Numbered from the stretch's first letter, positions 42,831-52,271 are shown. The stretch: DNA of 64,000 nt from Agromyces cerinus subsp. cerinus (GCF_900142065.1 NZ_FSRJ01000005.1:186001-250000), one strand, 5' to 3'. Notes: generated from the letters alone by a model not told the origin. Program-made: numbers and translations.

Positions 42831-43990
42831 CCCCGGCGATCCGAGGGCTCTACGCCGCGTTCGCCGGGCTCGGTGCGACCGCGGCGGCGATCCCGGCGGT
42901 GCTCCCCTCGGTCGAGCAGGGCGTCGGGACATCCGTCGTCTCTGCCGTCCCCGCCCTGTTCGGCGGCCTGCTCGTCGGCGTGCTCGCATCGAGCGTCGTG
43001 CTGCGCCGGGTGCGGGCCCTGCATCTCGCGGCGATCGGATGCCTCGTGCAGGCCGTCGCGCTCTGCGGCGCCGCCCTCGCCGGCACCGCGCCGGCGTTCA
43101 TCGCCTTCGCCGCGCTCGCCGGCGTCGGGTTCGGACTCACCGAGGCCTCCGCGAGCGTCGCCTCGAAGGCCGCTTCGACCTCCTCGGCGGCCGCCATCCT
43201 CACCGCGCTCACGGCGACGGTCGCCGTCACGGCGGCGCTCACGCCCCTCCTCGTGGCCCTGGCCGCGGGCATCGAGCGGCCACCGCTCGTGCTCCTCGTG
43301 GTCGCCGCCGCGCAGCTCACCGCCGCCGTCGCGCTCCTCGTCGGCGCCCGCGGCAGCGCCGCTCCGGCCCGTGGCGAGCGCCGTCGCGGTCTCCGTCGTG
43401 CGAGCGTGCTCGCGCTGCTCCCGCTCGCGATCGCGCTCCCCCTCTACGTCGGCGTCGAGACTGTGTTCGCCGGGTGGTCGGCCGTGATCCCGGCAGGACT
43501 GCTGCGGGTCGACCCCGCCGCCGCCGCACTCGGCACCTCCGTCTTCTGGGGGCTCATGGCCGTCGGCCGGTTCGCCTCGTCGGCGATGCTGCGGCACGGC
43601 GTCACGACGCGTCGCGCTCTGCTCCTCGGCACGCTCACCGCCGCCGGGGTGCTCGGCGTCGCGGCGGTCGTCACCCCGACCGCCCCGGCGTTCGGCCTCG
43701 CCGCGATCGCCGTCGCCGTCGTCGCCCTCGCCCCGACCTACGCCCTCACGGTGGGGCTCGCGCTCGACCGCCTCGACGACGACGAAGCCGCGAAGGCGAC
43801 CGGGGTGCTCGTCGCCTGCGGCGCGGCCGGCGGCAGCTTCGTGCCCGCCGCGATCCTGTTCCTCACCGACGATCCCACCGCGTCCGCGACGTTCGTCGCG
43901 ACCGCCGTCATCTGCCTCGTGGTCGCCGCCCTCTCGGCGATCCCCGTCCGCACCATCAGCCCAGCCGTCTCAGGAAGCCGCACCGCATGA
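42827..43990 (+). CDS. MFS transporter of MurNAc locus, substrate unknown
   Basis: The 387-residue protein has about twelve transmembrane helices and an MFS layout (conserved glycine-rich helices 4 and 5, GVGFGLTEASASVASKAAS near residue 100; WGLMAVGRFASSAMLRHG near 245). I do not recognise a substrate-specific subgroup. It starts with a GTG overlapping the RpiR stop codon (GTGA) and ends with an ATGA overlap to the D-lactate dehydrogenase gene. Its place between regulator and lactate dehydrogenase suggests transport of lactate, a sugar product, or the MurNAc substrate itself; this is inference from coupling alone. Confidence 0.85.
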   Translation: MTPAIRGLYAAFAGLGATAAAIPAVLPSVEQGVGTSVVSAVPALFGGLLVGVLASSVVLRRVRALHLAAIGCLVQAVALCGAALAGTAPAFIAFAALAGVGFGLTEASASVASKAASTSSAAAILTALTATVAVTAALTPLLVALAAGIERPPLVLLVVAAAQLTAAVALLVGARGSAAPARGERRRGLRRASVLALLPLAIALPLYVGVETVFAGWSAVIPAGLLRVDPAAAALGTSVFWGLMAVGRFASSAMLRHGVTTRRALLLGTLTAAGVLGVAAVVTPTAPAFGLAAIAVAVVALAPTYALTVGLALDRLDDDEAAKATGVLVACGAAGGSFVPAAILFLTDDPTASATFVATAVICLVVAALSAIPVRTISPAVSGSRTA

Positions 43991-46854
43991 CCGTGTCCGC
44001 CACCGCCCACCGCTCCGCCGTCGACCCCGGCGATGACCGACTCGCCGCAGAACTCGGCCGAGTGCTCGGCACGACCGCCTCGCCGACGTCGACGGCCGCG
44101 GATGTCTCGGTCGCCGAGTTCGATCGCATCGTCGCGGGCGTCGACGCCTCGCATGTGCTGCTGACCCCCGCCGCCGTGGTCACCCCGCGCAGCCTCGAGC
44201 AGGTTGCGGCCGTGCTCCGCTTCGCGGCCGATGCCGGGCTCGGGGTCACCGTGCGTTCGGGCGGCACCAGCCTCTCGGGCCAGGCATCGACCGACGGCAT
44301 CCTGCTCGACACGCGCACCGCGTTCCGCCGCATCCAGCCCGAGGCCGGCGGCGAGCGCGTGCGCGTGCAGCCCGGGGCGACGGTGCGGCAGGTCAATGCC
44401 CGGCTGCTCCGCCACGGCCGCAAGCTCGGGCCCGACCCGGCCAGCGAGATCGCCGCGACCGTCGGCGGCGTGATCGCCAACAACTCGAGCGGCATGGCCT
44501 GCGGCACGCACCACAACAGCTACCGCACGCTCGCCTCGCTCACCTTCGTCCTGCCGAGCGGCACGATCGTCGACACCGCGGCGCCCGATGCCGACCGGCG
44601 GCTCGCCGACGCCGAGCCCGCGCTGCACGCGGGTCTCGCCCGACTCCGCGACCTCGTGCGCGACCGTGCAGACCTGCGCGCCGAGATCGAGCGGCAGTAC
44701 CGCGGCAAGAACACGATGGGCTACGGCCTGAACTCCTTCCTCGACTTCACCGAACCGGTCGAGATCCTCGCGCACCTCATGGTCGGCAGCGAGGGCACGC
44801 TCGGCTTCGTCGCCGAGGCCGTCTTCGACACCGTGCCGATCGCCTCGAGCGTCGCCACGGCGCTCGTCGTGTTCCCCTCGCTCGACGCCGCCACCGGCAT
44901 CCTGCCGGTGCTCGTCGAGACCGGCGCCGCCACCATCGAGCTGATGGATGCCGCGTCGCTTCGCGTGATCCAGGCCGACCCCGCGGCATCCGGCATCATC
45001 GACGACGTCTCGATCGACGGGCACGCCGCCCTGCTCGTGGAGTACCACGGCCGCGACGACGACGACCTCGCCGAGCAGCTCGTCCGGGCCGCCGCCGCGC
45101 TCTCGGCTGCCGGCGCCCCCGCGCTCGAGGTCACCCGCGATCCGAAGGAGCGCGCTCGGCTCTGGCACTTCCGCAAGGGGCTCTACGCGGCGATCGCCGG
45201 CGCCCGGCGCCCGGGCACCACCGCGCTGCTCGAGGACATCGCCGTGCCCGTCGAACGGCTCGCGGCGACGTGCGCGGCGCTGCAGACGCTCTTCCACCGC
45301 CACGGCTATGCCGATGCGGTGATCTTCGGGCACGCGAAGGACGGCAACATCCACTTCCTCCTCACCGAGGACTTCACCGCAGCCGACGCGATCACGCGGC
45401 AGGAGCGCTTCACCGAAGAGCTCGTCGACCTCGTGCTCGGCGCCGGCGGCACGCTGAAGGCCGAGCACGGCACCGGCCGGATCATGGCGCCCTTCGTCGA
45501 ACGCCAGTTCGGCGCCGAGCTCTACGCCGTCATGCGCGAGGTCAAGGCGCTCTGCGACCCCGCCGGCGTGCTGAACCCCGGCGTGCTGCTCACCGACTCG
45601 CCGACCGCGCACCTCGAGCACCTGAAGCTCACGCCCGAGGTCGAGTCGGAGGTCGACCGCTGCGTCGAGTGCGGCTACTGCGAGCCCGTGTGCCCGAGCA
45701 AGGACGTCACGATCACGCCGCGCCAGCGCATCGCGGTGCGCCGGGCGCGCGCCGCCGCGAAGCACGCCGGCGACACCGACCTCGACGCACGCCTCGCCGC
45801 CGCGGAGGAGTACGCCTCGGTCGAGACCTGCGCCGCCGACGGCATGTGCCAGACGGCGTGCCCCGTGATGATCAACACCGGCGACCTCGTGCGGCGCCTG
45901 CGCGAGCAGGAGGCGAATGCGCCGACCCGCACGATCGCCGGGGCACTCGCGAAGACCTGGGGCCCGGTGACTCGGGGCGCCGCGCTCGCCCTCACCGCCG
46001 CGAAGGCCGTGCCGCCGATCGCCACCGCGGCCAGTGCCGCCGGCCGCGCGGTGCTCGGCGCCGACGTCGTGCCGCAGTGGTCAGCCGACCTGCCTCGCGG
46101 CGGGGCGAAGCGCGCCCACGCCTCGGCCGCCGCCGGCGACGTCGTCTTCTTCTCGGCCTGCGTCGGCTCGATGTTCGGCCCGGCCGACGACGGCATCGGC
46201 GCGGCATCCGCCTTCCGCCTGCTCTGCGATCGCGCCGGGGTCGAACTCATCACGCCCGACGGCATCGACGGGCTGTGCTGCGGCACCCCGTGGAAGTCGA
46301 AGGGACTCGCCACCGGCTACGCCACCGCGATCGAGCAGACGGTGCGCGCGCTGCTCGCCGCCTCGGACGGCGGGCGCCTGCCGATCGTCTGCGACAACTC
46401 CTCCTGCACCGAGGGCCTCGTGCACGCGCTCGAGAACGTGGGCGAGCTCGACGGCGCGCCGGTCTCGCTCCGCATCGTCGACGCGGTCGACTTCGCGGCC
46501 GAGCGGCTGCTGCCCGCACTCGACGTCGGTGAGCGGCTCGATTCCCTCGCGCTGCATCCGACCTGTTCGAGCACGCGACTCGGTTCGAACGACCACCTGC
46601 GGCAGCTCGCGAACGCGGTGGCCGTCGACGCGGTGGTTCCGGATGCCTGGGGCTGCTGCGCCTTCGCGGGCGACCGCGGCATGCTCCACCCCGAGCTGAC
46701 GGCATCCGCGACCGCGGCGGAGGCGGCGGAGCTCGCCGAACGCGACTTCGACGCCCACGCCTCGTGCAACCGCACGTGCGAGATCGGCATGACGCGCGCG
46801 ACGGGCGAACCGTACGTTCACATCCTCGAGCTGCTCGAGCGCGCGACCCGCTGA
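43987..46854 (+). CDS. FAD/Fe-S D-lactate dehydrogenase (GlcD-GlcF-type fusion)
   Basis: The 955-residue protein combines an FAD_binding_4 domain (about residues 55-240, VRSGGTSLSGQ, GGVIANNSSGMACG), an FAD-oxidase C domain (about 270-545, with the HGTGRI segment), a two-cluster ferredoxin domain with CVECGYCEPVCPSKD from C559 and CAADGMCQTACPV from C615, and a C-terminal CCG domain pair (CCGTPWKSKG, CCAFAGDRGM). This is the layout of quinone-linked D-lactate/2-hydroxyacid dehydrogenases. D-lactate from MurQ is the expected substrate; glycolate-type activity cannot be excluded. It is the third gene of the RpiR operon, coupled by ATGA. Confidence 0.93.
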   Translation: MTVSATAHRSAVDPGDDRLAAELGRVLGTTASPTSTAADVSVAEFDRIVAGVDASHVLLTPAAVVTPRSLEQVAAVLRFAADAGLGVTVRSGGTSLSGQASTDGILLDTRTAFRRIQPEAGGERVRVQPGATVRQVNARLLRHGRKLGPDPASEIAATVGGVIANNSSGMACGTHHNSYRTLASLTFVLPSGTIVDTAAPDADRRLADAEPALHAGLARLRDLVRDRADLRAEIERQYRGKNTMGYGLNSFLDFTEPVEILAHLMVGSEGTLGFVAEAVFDTVPIASSVATALVVFPSLDAATGILPVLVETGAATIELMDAASLRVIQADPAASGIIDDVSIDGHAALLVEYHGRDDDDLAEQLVRAAAALSAAGAPALEVTRDPKERARLWHFRKGLYAAIAGARRPGTTALLEDIAVPVERLAATCAALQTLFHRHGYADAVIFGHAKDGNIHFLLTEDFTAADAITRQERFTEELVDLVLGAGGTLKAEHGTGRIMAPFVERQFGAELYAVMREVKALCDPAGVLNPGVLLTDSPTAHLEHLKLTPEVESEVDRCVECGYCEPVCPSKDVTITPRQRIAVRRARAAAKHAGDTDLDARLAAAEEYASVETCAADGMCQTACPVMINTGDLVRRLREQEANAPTRTIAGALAKTWGPVTRGAALALTAAKAVPPIATAASAAGRAVLGADVVPQWSADLPRGGAKRAHASAAAGDVVFFSACVGSMFGPADDGIGAASAFRLLCDRAGVELITPDGIDGLCCGTPWKSKGLATGYATAIEQTVRALLAASDGGRLPIVCDNSSCTEGLVHALENVGELDGAPVSLRIVDAVDFAAERLLPALDVGERLDSLALHPTCSSTRLGSNDHLRQLANAVAVDAVVPDAWGCCAFAGDRGMLHPELTASATAAEAAELAERDFDAHASCNRTCEIGMTRATGEPYVHILELLERATR

Positions 46855-46878
46855 GGTCGATGCCGTGAGCGCTCCGGC

Positions 46879-47925
46879 TCAGCCGATGCGGAGCACCACG
46901 CTCCCCCGCTTGCGGCCGGTGTCGACGTAGCGGTGCGCCTCGACGATGTCGTCGAGGTCGAAGGTACGGTCGATGACGGGTCGCAGCTCCCCTGATTCGG
47001 CGAGCGCCGCGAGTCGCTCCATGCCCGCTCGGCCCATGCGGCCGCCGCGGTGGTCGACGACGAGCCCGCTTCGGCGGGCCTGCATGCCGGCGGCCAGCAT
47101 GCCGGGCAGGTCGGCGATGACGAGCAGCAGAGCCCCGCCGGGCGTCAGCAGGTGGGCGACACGACCGAACGGCGCATTGCCGACGCACTCGACGATCACG
47201 TCGTAGTGCGGGCCTTCGGAGCGAGCCTCGCCGGATCGTCCGCGCGCCGCGAAGTCCTCGCGGGTGTAGTCGACGACCTCGCTCGCCCCGAGCGAGCGCA
47301 CGAGGTCGGCGTTCCGCCCGCTCGTCACGGCGGTCACGTGCGCGCCCCTGGCCGCCGCGAGCTGCACGACGGCCGTGCCGACTGCGCCCGAGGCGCCGTT
47401 CACGAGCACACGGGTGCCGGGCCCGATCGTCACCCCGTCGAGGTAGCGCAGGGCGGTGTGCCCGCCGAACACGATCGCGGCGGCCTGCTCGAACGAGAGG
47501 TTCGCGGGCTTCCGCGCGACCTCGCCCTCGGCGTCGACGACGACGAACTCCGCATGGCAGCCCATGCCTGCACCGCGCATCACGATGACCTCATCACCGG
47601 GCGCGAATCGGGTGACGCCCTCGCCGACTCGCTCGACGACGCCGGCGGCCTCCATGCCGAGCACGGGCTTCCTGGGGCGGAACCACCCGATCATCGGCCC
47701 GACGACCACTCCCAGCCCCCGCGGCACTCGGCGGCTCCGCAGTCGATGGTCGGCGATGCTCACCGTCGAGGCGCGCACACGCAGGAGAAGTTCGCCGGGC
47801 CCTGGCTCGGGCGTCGGCACCTCGGCGACGTGCGCGACCTCGGGTCCGCCGAAGCGCCCGATGACCGCGGCACGCATCGTGATCGGGGTGACGGAGGTCG
47901 CCGGCTGGAATGATTCCGTGGACAT
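46879..47925 (-). CDS. Zinc-free NAD(P)-dependent alcohol dehydrogenase/quinone reductase family protein
   Basis: The 348-residue protein is a medium-chain dehydrogenase/reductase: GroES-like N-terminal domain (GPGELLLRVRASTVSIADHRLR, MEAAGVVERVGEGVTRFAPGDEVIV) and a Rossmann domain with VLVNGASGAVGTAVVQLAAARGAHVTAV (about residues 170-197). The structural-zinc cysteine cluster is missing, as in quinone-oxidoreductase relatives. It likely reduces an enone, quinone or aldehyde with NADPH. The ATG at 47925 follows a GGGAG site. The divergent TetR gene and CTTAC/GTAAG operators overlapping its promoter indicate induction by a small electrophile-like ligand. Confidence 0.87.
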   Translation of the reverse strand: MSTESFQPATSVTPITMRAAVIGRFGGPEVAHVAEVPTPEPGPGELLLRVRASTVSIADHRLRSRRVPRGLGVVVGPMIGWFRPRKPVLGMEAAGVVERVGEGVTRFAPGDEVIVMRGAGMGCHAEFVVVDAEGEVARKPANLSFEQAAAIVFGGHTALRYLDGVTIGPGTRVLVNGASGAVGTAVVQLAAARGAHVTAVTSGRNADLVRSLGASEVVDYTREDFAARGRSGEARSEGPHYDVIVECVGNAPFGRVAHLLTPGGALLLVIADLPGMLAAGMQARRSGLVVDHRGGRMGRAGMERLAALAESGELRPVIDRTFDLDDIVEAHRYVDTGRKRGSVVLRIG

Positions 47926-47935
47926 GTGCTGCTCC

Positions 47936-48019
47936 CTTACGTTGTAAGACTTACGGCGTAAGATACGCCGCGGATGCCACCGCGTCCAGTCCCGGAGGAC
48001 GATTGCCTGACGTTGTAAG
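47936..48019. promoter_or_regulatory. Three CTTACnnnGTAAG operators in TetR/dehydrogenase spacer
   Basis: Perfect palindromes CTTACGTTGTAAG (47936-47948) and CTTACGGCGTAAG (47950-47962) stand head to tail with a 14-base period; a third copy with one mismatch, CTGACGTTGTAAG, lies at 48007-48019 next to the TetR start. On the minus strand TATCTT (47960-47965) is a likely -10 with TGGACG (47983-47988) as -35, so the double site covers the dehydrogenase transcription start. The third site would autoregulate the TetR gene. Confidence 0.75.
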
Positions 48020-48027
48020 GTGAAGAC

Positions 48028-48717
48028 ATGCCGCAGCGGTCCGTCGTGCGCCCCCAGCTCACTCGAGAGAGCGTGCTGCAGACAGCCCTGCAACTGGCCG
48101 ACCGCGACGGCATCGAGGCGCTGACGATGCGCGCGCTCGCCGAGCAGCTCGGCGTCGAGGCGATGTCGATCTACTACCACCTGCCGAACAAGGACGCGAT
48201 CCTCGACGGCCTCGTCGAAGTGGTCTTCGCCGAGATCGAGCAGGAGGTCGGCGGGTTCGCCCCTCCCCCTTCGACGGATGCGTCGAACTGGGCGCCGGCG
48301 CTCCGCGAACGCATCCTCGGTGCGAGGCGCGTGCTGCTGCGGCATCCGTGGTTGCCGAACGTCATGAACGCGCGCGGCGCCTCAGGGCCCAACGCCATGC
48401 GTCACGTCGACGGCGTCGTCGGCATCATGCGGGCCGGCGGCATGTCGCACGACCTCATCCACCACTCGCTGCACGCCATCGGCAGCCGCATGTACGGCTA
48501 CGTGCAAGAACTCAGCGACGACGGGGCGGCCCCGGCACCGGTCGAGCTCGAGCAACTCGCCGCCCTCGCGCCGCACCTCGCCGCGATGCTCGCCGAGGTC
48601 GTGCACGACGATCCCGAGTCGACCCTCGGCTGGTGCGACGACCAGACTGAGTTCGAGTTCGGGCTCGACCTGCTGCTCGAGGGGCTCGAGCGGCGCCGGG
48701 CGGCGCAGCCCGCCTGA
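48028..48717 (+). CDS. TetR family regulator (TetR_C type)
   Basis: The 229-residue protein has an N-terminal HTH (about residues 10-58, LTRESVLQTALQLADRDGIEALTMRALAEQLGVEAMSIYYHLPNKDAI) and a TetR_C-like domain with repeated histidines (SHDLIHHSLHAIGSRMYGYVQ). It is divergent from the alcohol-dehydrogenase-like gene. Matching CTTACnnnGTAAG sites stand in front of both genes, so it should repress both. The ATG follows AAGGTGAAGAC. The gene converges on the ABC-F gene with 19 bases between stop codons. Confidence 0.9.
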   Translation: MPQRSVVRPQLTRESVLQTALQLADRDGIEALTMRALAEQLGVEAMSIYYHLPNKDAILDGLVEVVFAEIEQEVGGFAPPPSTDASNWAPALRERILGARRVLLRHPWLPNVMNARGASGPNAMRHVDGVVGIMRAGGMSHDLIHHSLHAIGSRMYGYVQELSDDGAAPAPVELEQLAALAPHLAAMLAEVVHDDPESTLGWCDDQTEFEFGLDLLLEGLERRRAAQPA

Positions 48718-48747
48718 GCGCTCGGAAGGACTCGGCTCAGAGCGCTC
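48716..48747. terminator. Possible weak hairpin between convergent TetR and ABC-F genes
   Basis: The self-complementary octamer GAGCGCTC occurs at 48716-48723 and 48740-48747, so the copies can pair as an 8-bp stem around a 16-base loop. The stem overlaps both stop codons. Termination is only a suggestion. Confidence 0.35.
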
Positions 48748-50329
48748 CGGTCGCCGCCGTCTCGATGACGCTGGGCGTGCCGTCGAAGACGAGCAGCCGG
48801 TCGGCGAGCTTGTCGACGAAGAACCGGTCGTGGCTGACCACGATGACCGCGCCCGGGAAATGCGTGAGTGCCCGCTCCATGACCTGCGTCGAGGTGATGT
48901 CGAGGTGGTTCGTCGGCTCGTCGAGCACGATCACCGCCGCCCCCGAGAGCAGGCACTGCGCGATCGCGACACGAGCGCGCTGACCGCCCGAGAGCGTACC
49001 GATCTTCTGCTTGAGGTCGGCCTCCGAGAACTGGAGCATCGCGAGGAATCGGCCCACGCTCTTCTTCGTCGCGGTGAACGCGAGCGAGTCGGGGTAGGCG
49101 TTCACCGCGTGCCCGACCGTGTCTTCGAGATCGAGCTCGGCGTAGACCCGGTTGTACGAGACGTACCTGGCGCCCTTGGCCCAGCGCACGGTGCCGAAGT
49201 CGGCCTCGGTCTCGCCGGTCAGCACGTCGAGCAGCGTCGACTTGCCCGAGCCGTTCGAGCCGAGCACCGCGACCCGGTCGCCGCGGCGCAGGTCGAACGA
49301 GAGGCCCTCGAAGAGCGGCGCACCGCCGAAGCTCTTCGTCAGCCCCGTCACCGTGAGCAGGTCGTTCGAGACCCGCAGCCCCTCGTAGATGCCCGTGATG
49401 ATCTGATCGATCGGGCGGGGCGCCTGCCGCTTCTTGATGTCGGCGAGACGGCGGGCGACCGCGTTCGACGGGTTGCGCGCGGCTTCGCGGCGTGCTGCCG
49501 AGGCCGCCTGCTCGTAGGCGAGCAGCTCCTCCTCGTGCGCGAACTGCTTCTCGAGCATCTTCAACCGCGACTGCTTCGCGTGCACGTACGCCGAGTAGTC
49601 GCCCTCGTACTCCTGCAGGCGGTAGTTCTCGAGCTCGATGATGCGGGTGACCACGCCGTCGAGGAACTGGCGGTCGTGCGAGACCACGAGCACGGCGCCC
49701 GCGAAGCCCGAGAGCCAGTTCTCGATCCACTTCACGCCGTCGAGGTCGAGGAAGTTCGTCGGCTCGTCGAGCAGCAGCACGTCGGGCGACTGCACGAGGA
49801 TCTGCGCGAGCGCGGCGCGGTTGCGCCATCCGCCCGACAGGCGCCCGACCGACAGGGCGCGGCGCTCCTCGTCGAAGCCGAGGCGGGTGAGGACCGTGTC
49901 GATCGTGGTCTCGTAGGTCCAGCCGCCGATGTGGTCCATGCGCTCGAAGAGCTCGCCCTGCTCGGTCAGGATCCGCGTCATCGCGTCATCCGACATCGGC
50001 TCGGCGAGCGCCATGCCGATCTCGTCGAGGCGGGCCTGCGTCTCGTGCACCTGCGCGAAGTGGCCGCTCAGGATCTGCTGGATGCTCTGCTCGCCGTCGA
50101 GCTCCGAGAACTGCGAGAAGTACCCGATCGTGGTGCCGAGCGTGACGTCGCGGGTGCCGCCGCTCGGCTCGCGCCGCCCGAACACGACCTCGAGCAGGCT
50201 CGTCTTGCCGGTGCCGTTCTTGCCGATGAGGCCGACCCGGTCGCCCTGCTTCAGCTTCAGGAACGCCTCCTTCAGCACCGGGCGTCCGTCGAACTCGATG
50301 CTGACGTCGTTCAGGCGGATCAGGCTCAC
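48737..50329 (-). CDS. ABC-F family ATPase (ribosome-associated type)
   Basis: The 530-residue protein holds two ABC ATPase domains without membrane helices: Walker A GKNGTGKT and GSNGSGKS, signatures LSGGW and LSGGQ, and two DEPTNxLD Walker B motifs followed by SHDR. A charged helical linker (about residues 225-300, SRLKMLEKQFAHEEELLAYEQAASAARREAARNPSNAVARR) corresponds to the P-site tRNA-interaction motif of ABC-F proteins. It belongs to the ABC-F class found next to Uup/Ettr-like factors; roles include translation rescue or antibiotic target protection. No antibiotic resistance genes are adjacent, so a housekeeping role is as likely. The start is GTG. Confidence 0.9.
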   Translation of the reverse strand: MSLIRLNDVSIEFDGRPVLKEAFLKLKQGDRVGLIGKNGTGKTSLLEVVFGRREPSGGTRDVTLGTTIGYFSQFSELDGEQSIQQILSGHFAQVHETQARLDEIGMALAEPMSDDAMTRILTEQGELFERMDHIGGWTYETTIDTVLTRLGFDEERRALSVGRLSGGWRNRAALAQILVQSPDVLLLDEPTNFLDLDGVKWIENWLSGFAGAVLVVSHDRQFLDGVVTRIIELENYRLQEYEGDYSAYVHAKQSRLKMLEKQFAHEEELLAYEQAASAARREAARNPSNAVARRLADIKKRQAPRPIDQIITGIYEGLRVSNDLLTVTGLTKSFGGAPLFEGLSFDLRRGDRVAVLGSNGSGKSTLLDVLTGETEADFGTVRWAKGARYVSYNRVYAELDLEDTVGHAVNAYPDSLAFTATKKSVGRFLAMLQFSEADLKQKIGTLSGGQRARVAIAQCLLSGAAVIVLDEPTNHLDITSTQVMERALTHFPGAVIVVSHDRFFVDKLADRLLVFDGTPSVIETAATGAL

Positions 50330-50444
50330 TGGTGTCCTTGCGGTGAAGAGGTGGAGAAGTTCGGCGAGACGGATGCCTCGAGCCGCGCGCCCACTCTACC
50401 GACGCCGCCTGCGCGGCAACCCAGCCGCATGCGACGATCGGTGC

Positions 50445-50786
50445 ATGGCGCATCGGGAACCCAACGATCTCGGCAGCATCGCCCTCTCGGACGAGGGCCT
50501 CGCCGTCACCACGAGCGGCTCGCCCGAGGTGCTGGTGCCGTGGGACGAGATCGACTCGGTCGCAGTGGACGTGACAGAGATCATGGGCGAGGTGCACCGC
50601 GCCGTCGTGTTCGACCACGTCTCGGGCGAGTTCTTCGAGATCTCGGACCGGGCCGACGGATGGGAGGAGGCGATCGAACACCTCGGCGACCACATGGCCC
50701 TGCTCGTCGACGCGCCGCTCGAGGTCTGCCGCGAGGCCCGCCCCGACGCCGAGCCGATCGAACTCGCCCGCCGCCGGGAGGGCTGA
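50445..50786 (+). CDS. Hypothetical protein, 113 residues
   Basis: I do not recognise a family. The protein is acidic and soluble and predicted to be a small alpha/beta domain: ALSDEGLAVTTSGSPEVLVPWDEIDSVAVDVTEI looks like two to three strands of a PH-like or membrane-associated sensor fold, and DGWEEAIEHLGDHMALL a terminal helix. An ATG at 50445 starts the frame, and codon usage is typical of the genome. It is divergent from the ABC-F gene and followed by 139 bases before the hydrolase, which I cannot assign to any element. Confidence 0.6.
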   Translation: MAHREPNDLGSIALSDEGLAVTTSGSPEVLVPWDEIDSVAVDVTEIMGEVHRAVVFDHVSGEFFEISDRADGWEEAIEHLGDHMALLVDAPLEVCREARPDAEPIELARRREG

Positions 50787-50925
50787 GGCCGGGCACGCAG
50801 CTGCGCCTGACAGCGAGGCGCTCACCGCCGAGACCGGCTCCACCGGAGCGACCGGGATCATGCCGAGGGCTGGTGCGCCGTCTGCGAGAGGAGCAGACTC
50901 GCAGGCGAGACCGCCGGGAGGAACC

Positions 50926-52179
50926 ATGGGCGACGCGCAACCACCGCCACCTTCACCCGACGAACGATTCGCGCCCGTCTTCGGCGCCGCGGCGTTCGAG
51001 GGAGAGTCCCCGGGCGCCATCAGCAGCCGCGCCGGCCACTTCCTCGCCATGGGCACCGCGGCCTTCGGGTCGAGGGAGCAGACCGCCGATGTGCGCGATG
51101 ACGCCGAGGCGCTCGGCGTGCCGTTCGTCGTCCCGGCGACCGATGACGATCTGCTCTGGAGCGAGCAGTCGAACCTCGACCAGCTCACCCGATTCGCGCT
51201 GCAGGACCACGGGGCATCCGACGCCCGCGACTGGAGCGGTGGGGCACCACCTCGCGCCGACGACGAACTCGCGCTCTGGCAGAACGTCGAACTCACGCAC
51301 TCTGTCCCGTCGCTGCTCGCTCTGCTGAACCACTCGCGCGGCAGCGAGCACGAGCTCCAGCGCGTCGCCGCCGCGACCGCGCTCCGCACCTTCAGCAGCG
51401 GCGCGCTGGCTGCGGCCGACGAGGTGCTCGCCGCCGCGACCGCCTCGGCCGACGAGCACGTGGCCGCGATCGCGAACACCGCATTGCGTCGAAGCGACGG
51501 CGGCGGTTCGGAACCGGCGAGGCCGACGCGCGCTCCGACGGGCGGCGGCGCTCCCACGGCCTTCGCCCACGCAGAGGTCAGCCTCGCCATCCACGGCACG
51601 TGGGCCCAGGTCACCGCAGACCCCTGGTACGCGCCGGGAGAGCCGCTGCACAACCACATCCTGGTCGCCTCGACCCCGAACCTCTATGACGAGGACACCT
51701 ACTACACGTGGAGCGGCGAGTACTCGCAGGCCGCCCGGGATGCCGGCTCGGCCGAGCTGCCGATCTGGAGGGACGCGCTCGCCCTGCCCCCGTTCGACAC
51801 CGTCTTCGCCCACAGTCATGGCGGCAACGTCGCACTGACCGCGGCGGCCGACGGCGAGCGGATCCGCATGCTCGTGCTCATGCACACCCCCGCCCTCCCG
51901 CGGTCGGATGCGCAGTGGGCAGCGATCAGGGGGCACGTGGGGCGCACGGTCGTGATGCGGACCCGACTCGACCACGTCGTGCTCGCCGACGGCCTGGTCA
52001 ACGGGAGTTCGCAGCGCTTCGACCAGAACAAGCTTCCGCATCATCCGGTCGTACTGCACTGGGCGAACGCCGACGCCTGGTTCTCGCACACCTTCTTCAC
52101 CGAGGTCGGCAAGTGGCTGCAGTACGACCTCGCGGGCACGGTCCGCAGGCAGCATCGCTACGCAGAACAACTCGTGTAG
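50926..52179 (+). CDS. Alpha/beta-hydrolase-like protein with helical N-terminal extension
   Basis: The 417-residue protein has two parts. Residues about 1-200 are hydrophilic and include helical pairs (LLALLNHSRGSEHELQRVAAATALRTFSSGALAAADEVLAAATASADEHVAAIANTALRR-type, shown by repeats of AAxTALR) resembling HEAT/ARM-like units. From residue 218 an alpha/beta hydrolase pattern appears: oxyanion segment IHGTW (H223), nucleophile elbow AHSHGGN with S297, and a late HWANADAW histidine region. The fold assignment is inferred from motifs; no signal peptide is present. The ATG follows GGGAGG. Substrate unknown; a lipase or esterase is possible. Confidence 0.65.
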   Translation: MGDAQPPPPSPDERFAPVFGAAAFEGESPGAISSRAGHFLAMGTAAFGSREQTADVRDDAEALGVPFVVPATDDDLLWSEQSNLDQLTRFALQDHGASDARDWSGGAPPRADDELALWQNVELTHSVPSLLALLNHSRGSEHELQRVAAATALRTFSSGALAAADEVLAAATASADEHVAAIANTALRRSDGGGSEPARPTRAPTGGGAPTAFAHAEVSLAIHGTWAQVTADPWYAPGEPLHNHILVASTPNLYDEDTYYTWSGEYSQAARDAGSAELPIWRDALALPPFDTVFAHSHGGNVALTAAADGERIRMLVLMHTPALPRSDAQWAAIRGHVGRTVVMRTRLDHVVLADGLVNGSSQRFDQNKLPHHPVVLHWANADAWFSHTFFTEVGKWLQYDLAGTVRRQHRYAEQLV

Positions 52180-52271
52180 TCGGCGGCAGGCCACCGGATG
52201 CGACCTCCGACTCGAATCGCGATCGCGGCACGGATCGGAAGGTTCTCGGCGCCCGCGGCGTTGGCCACTGC

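Noticed and set aside
42385..43986. Open frame extending the D-lactate dehydrogenase upstream by over 500 codons
   Set aside because: It lies in a shadow frame of the RpiR and MFS genes with arginine-rich low-complexity content; the ATGA junction and family length place the start at 43987.
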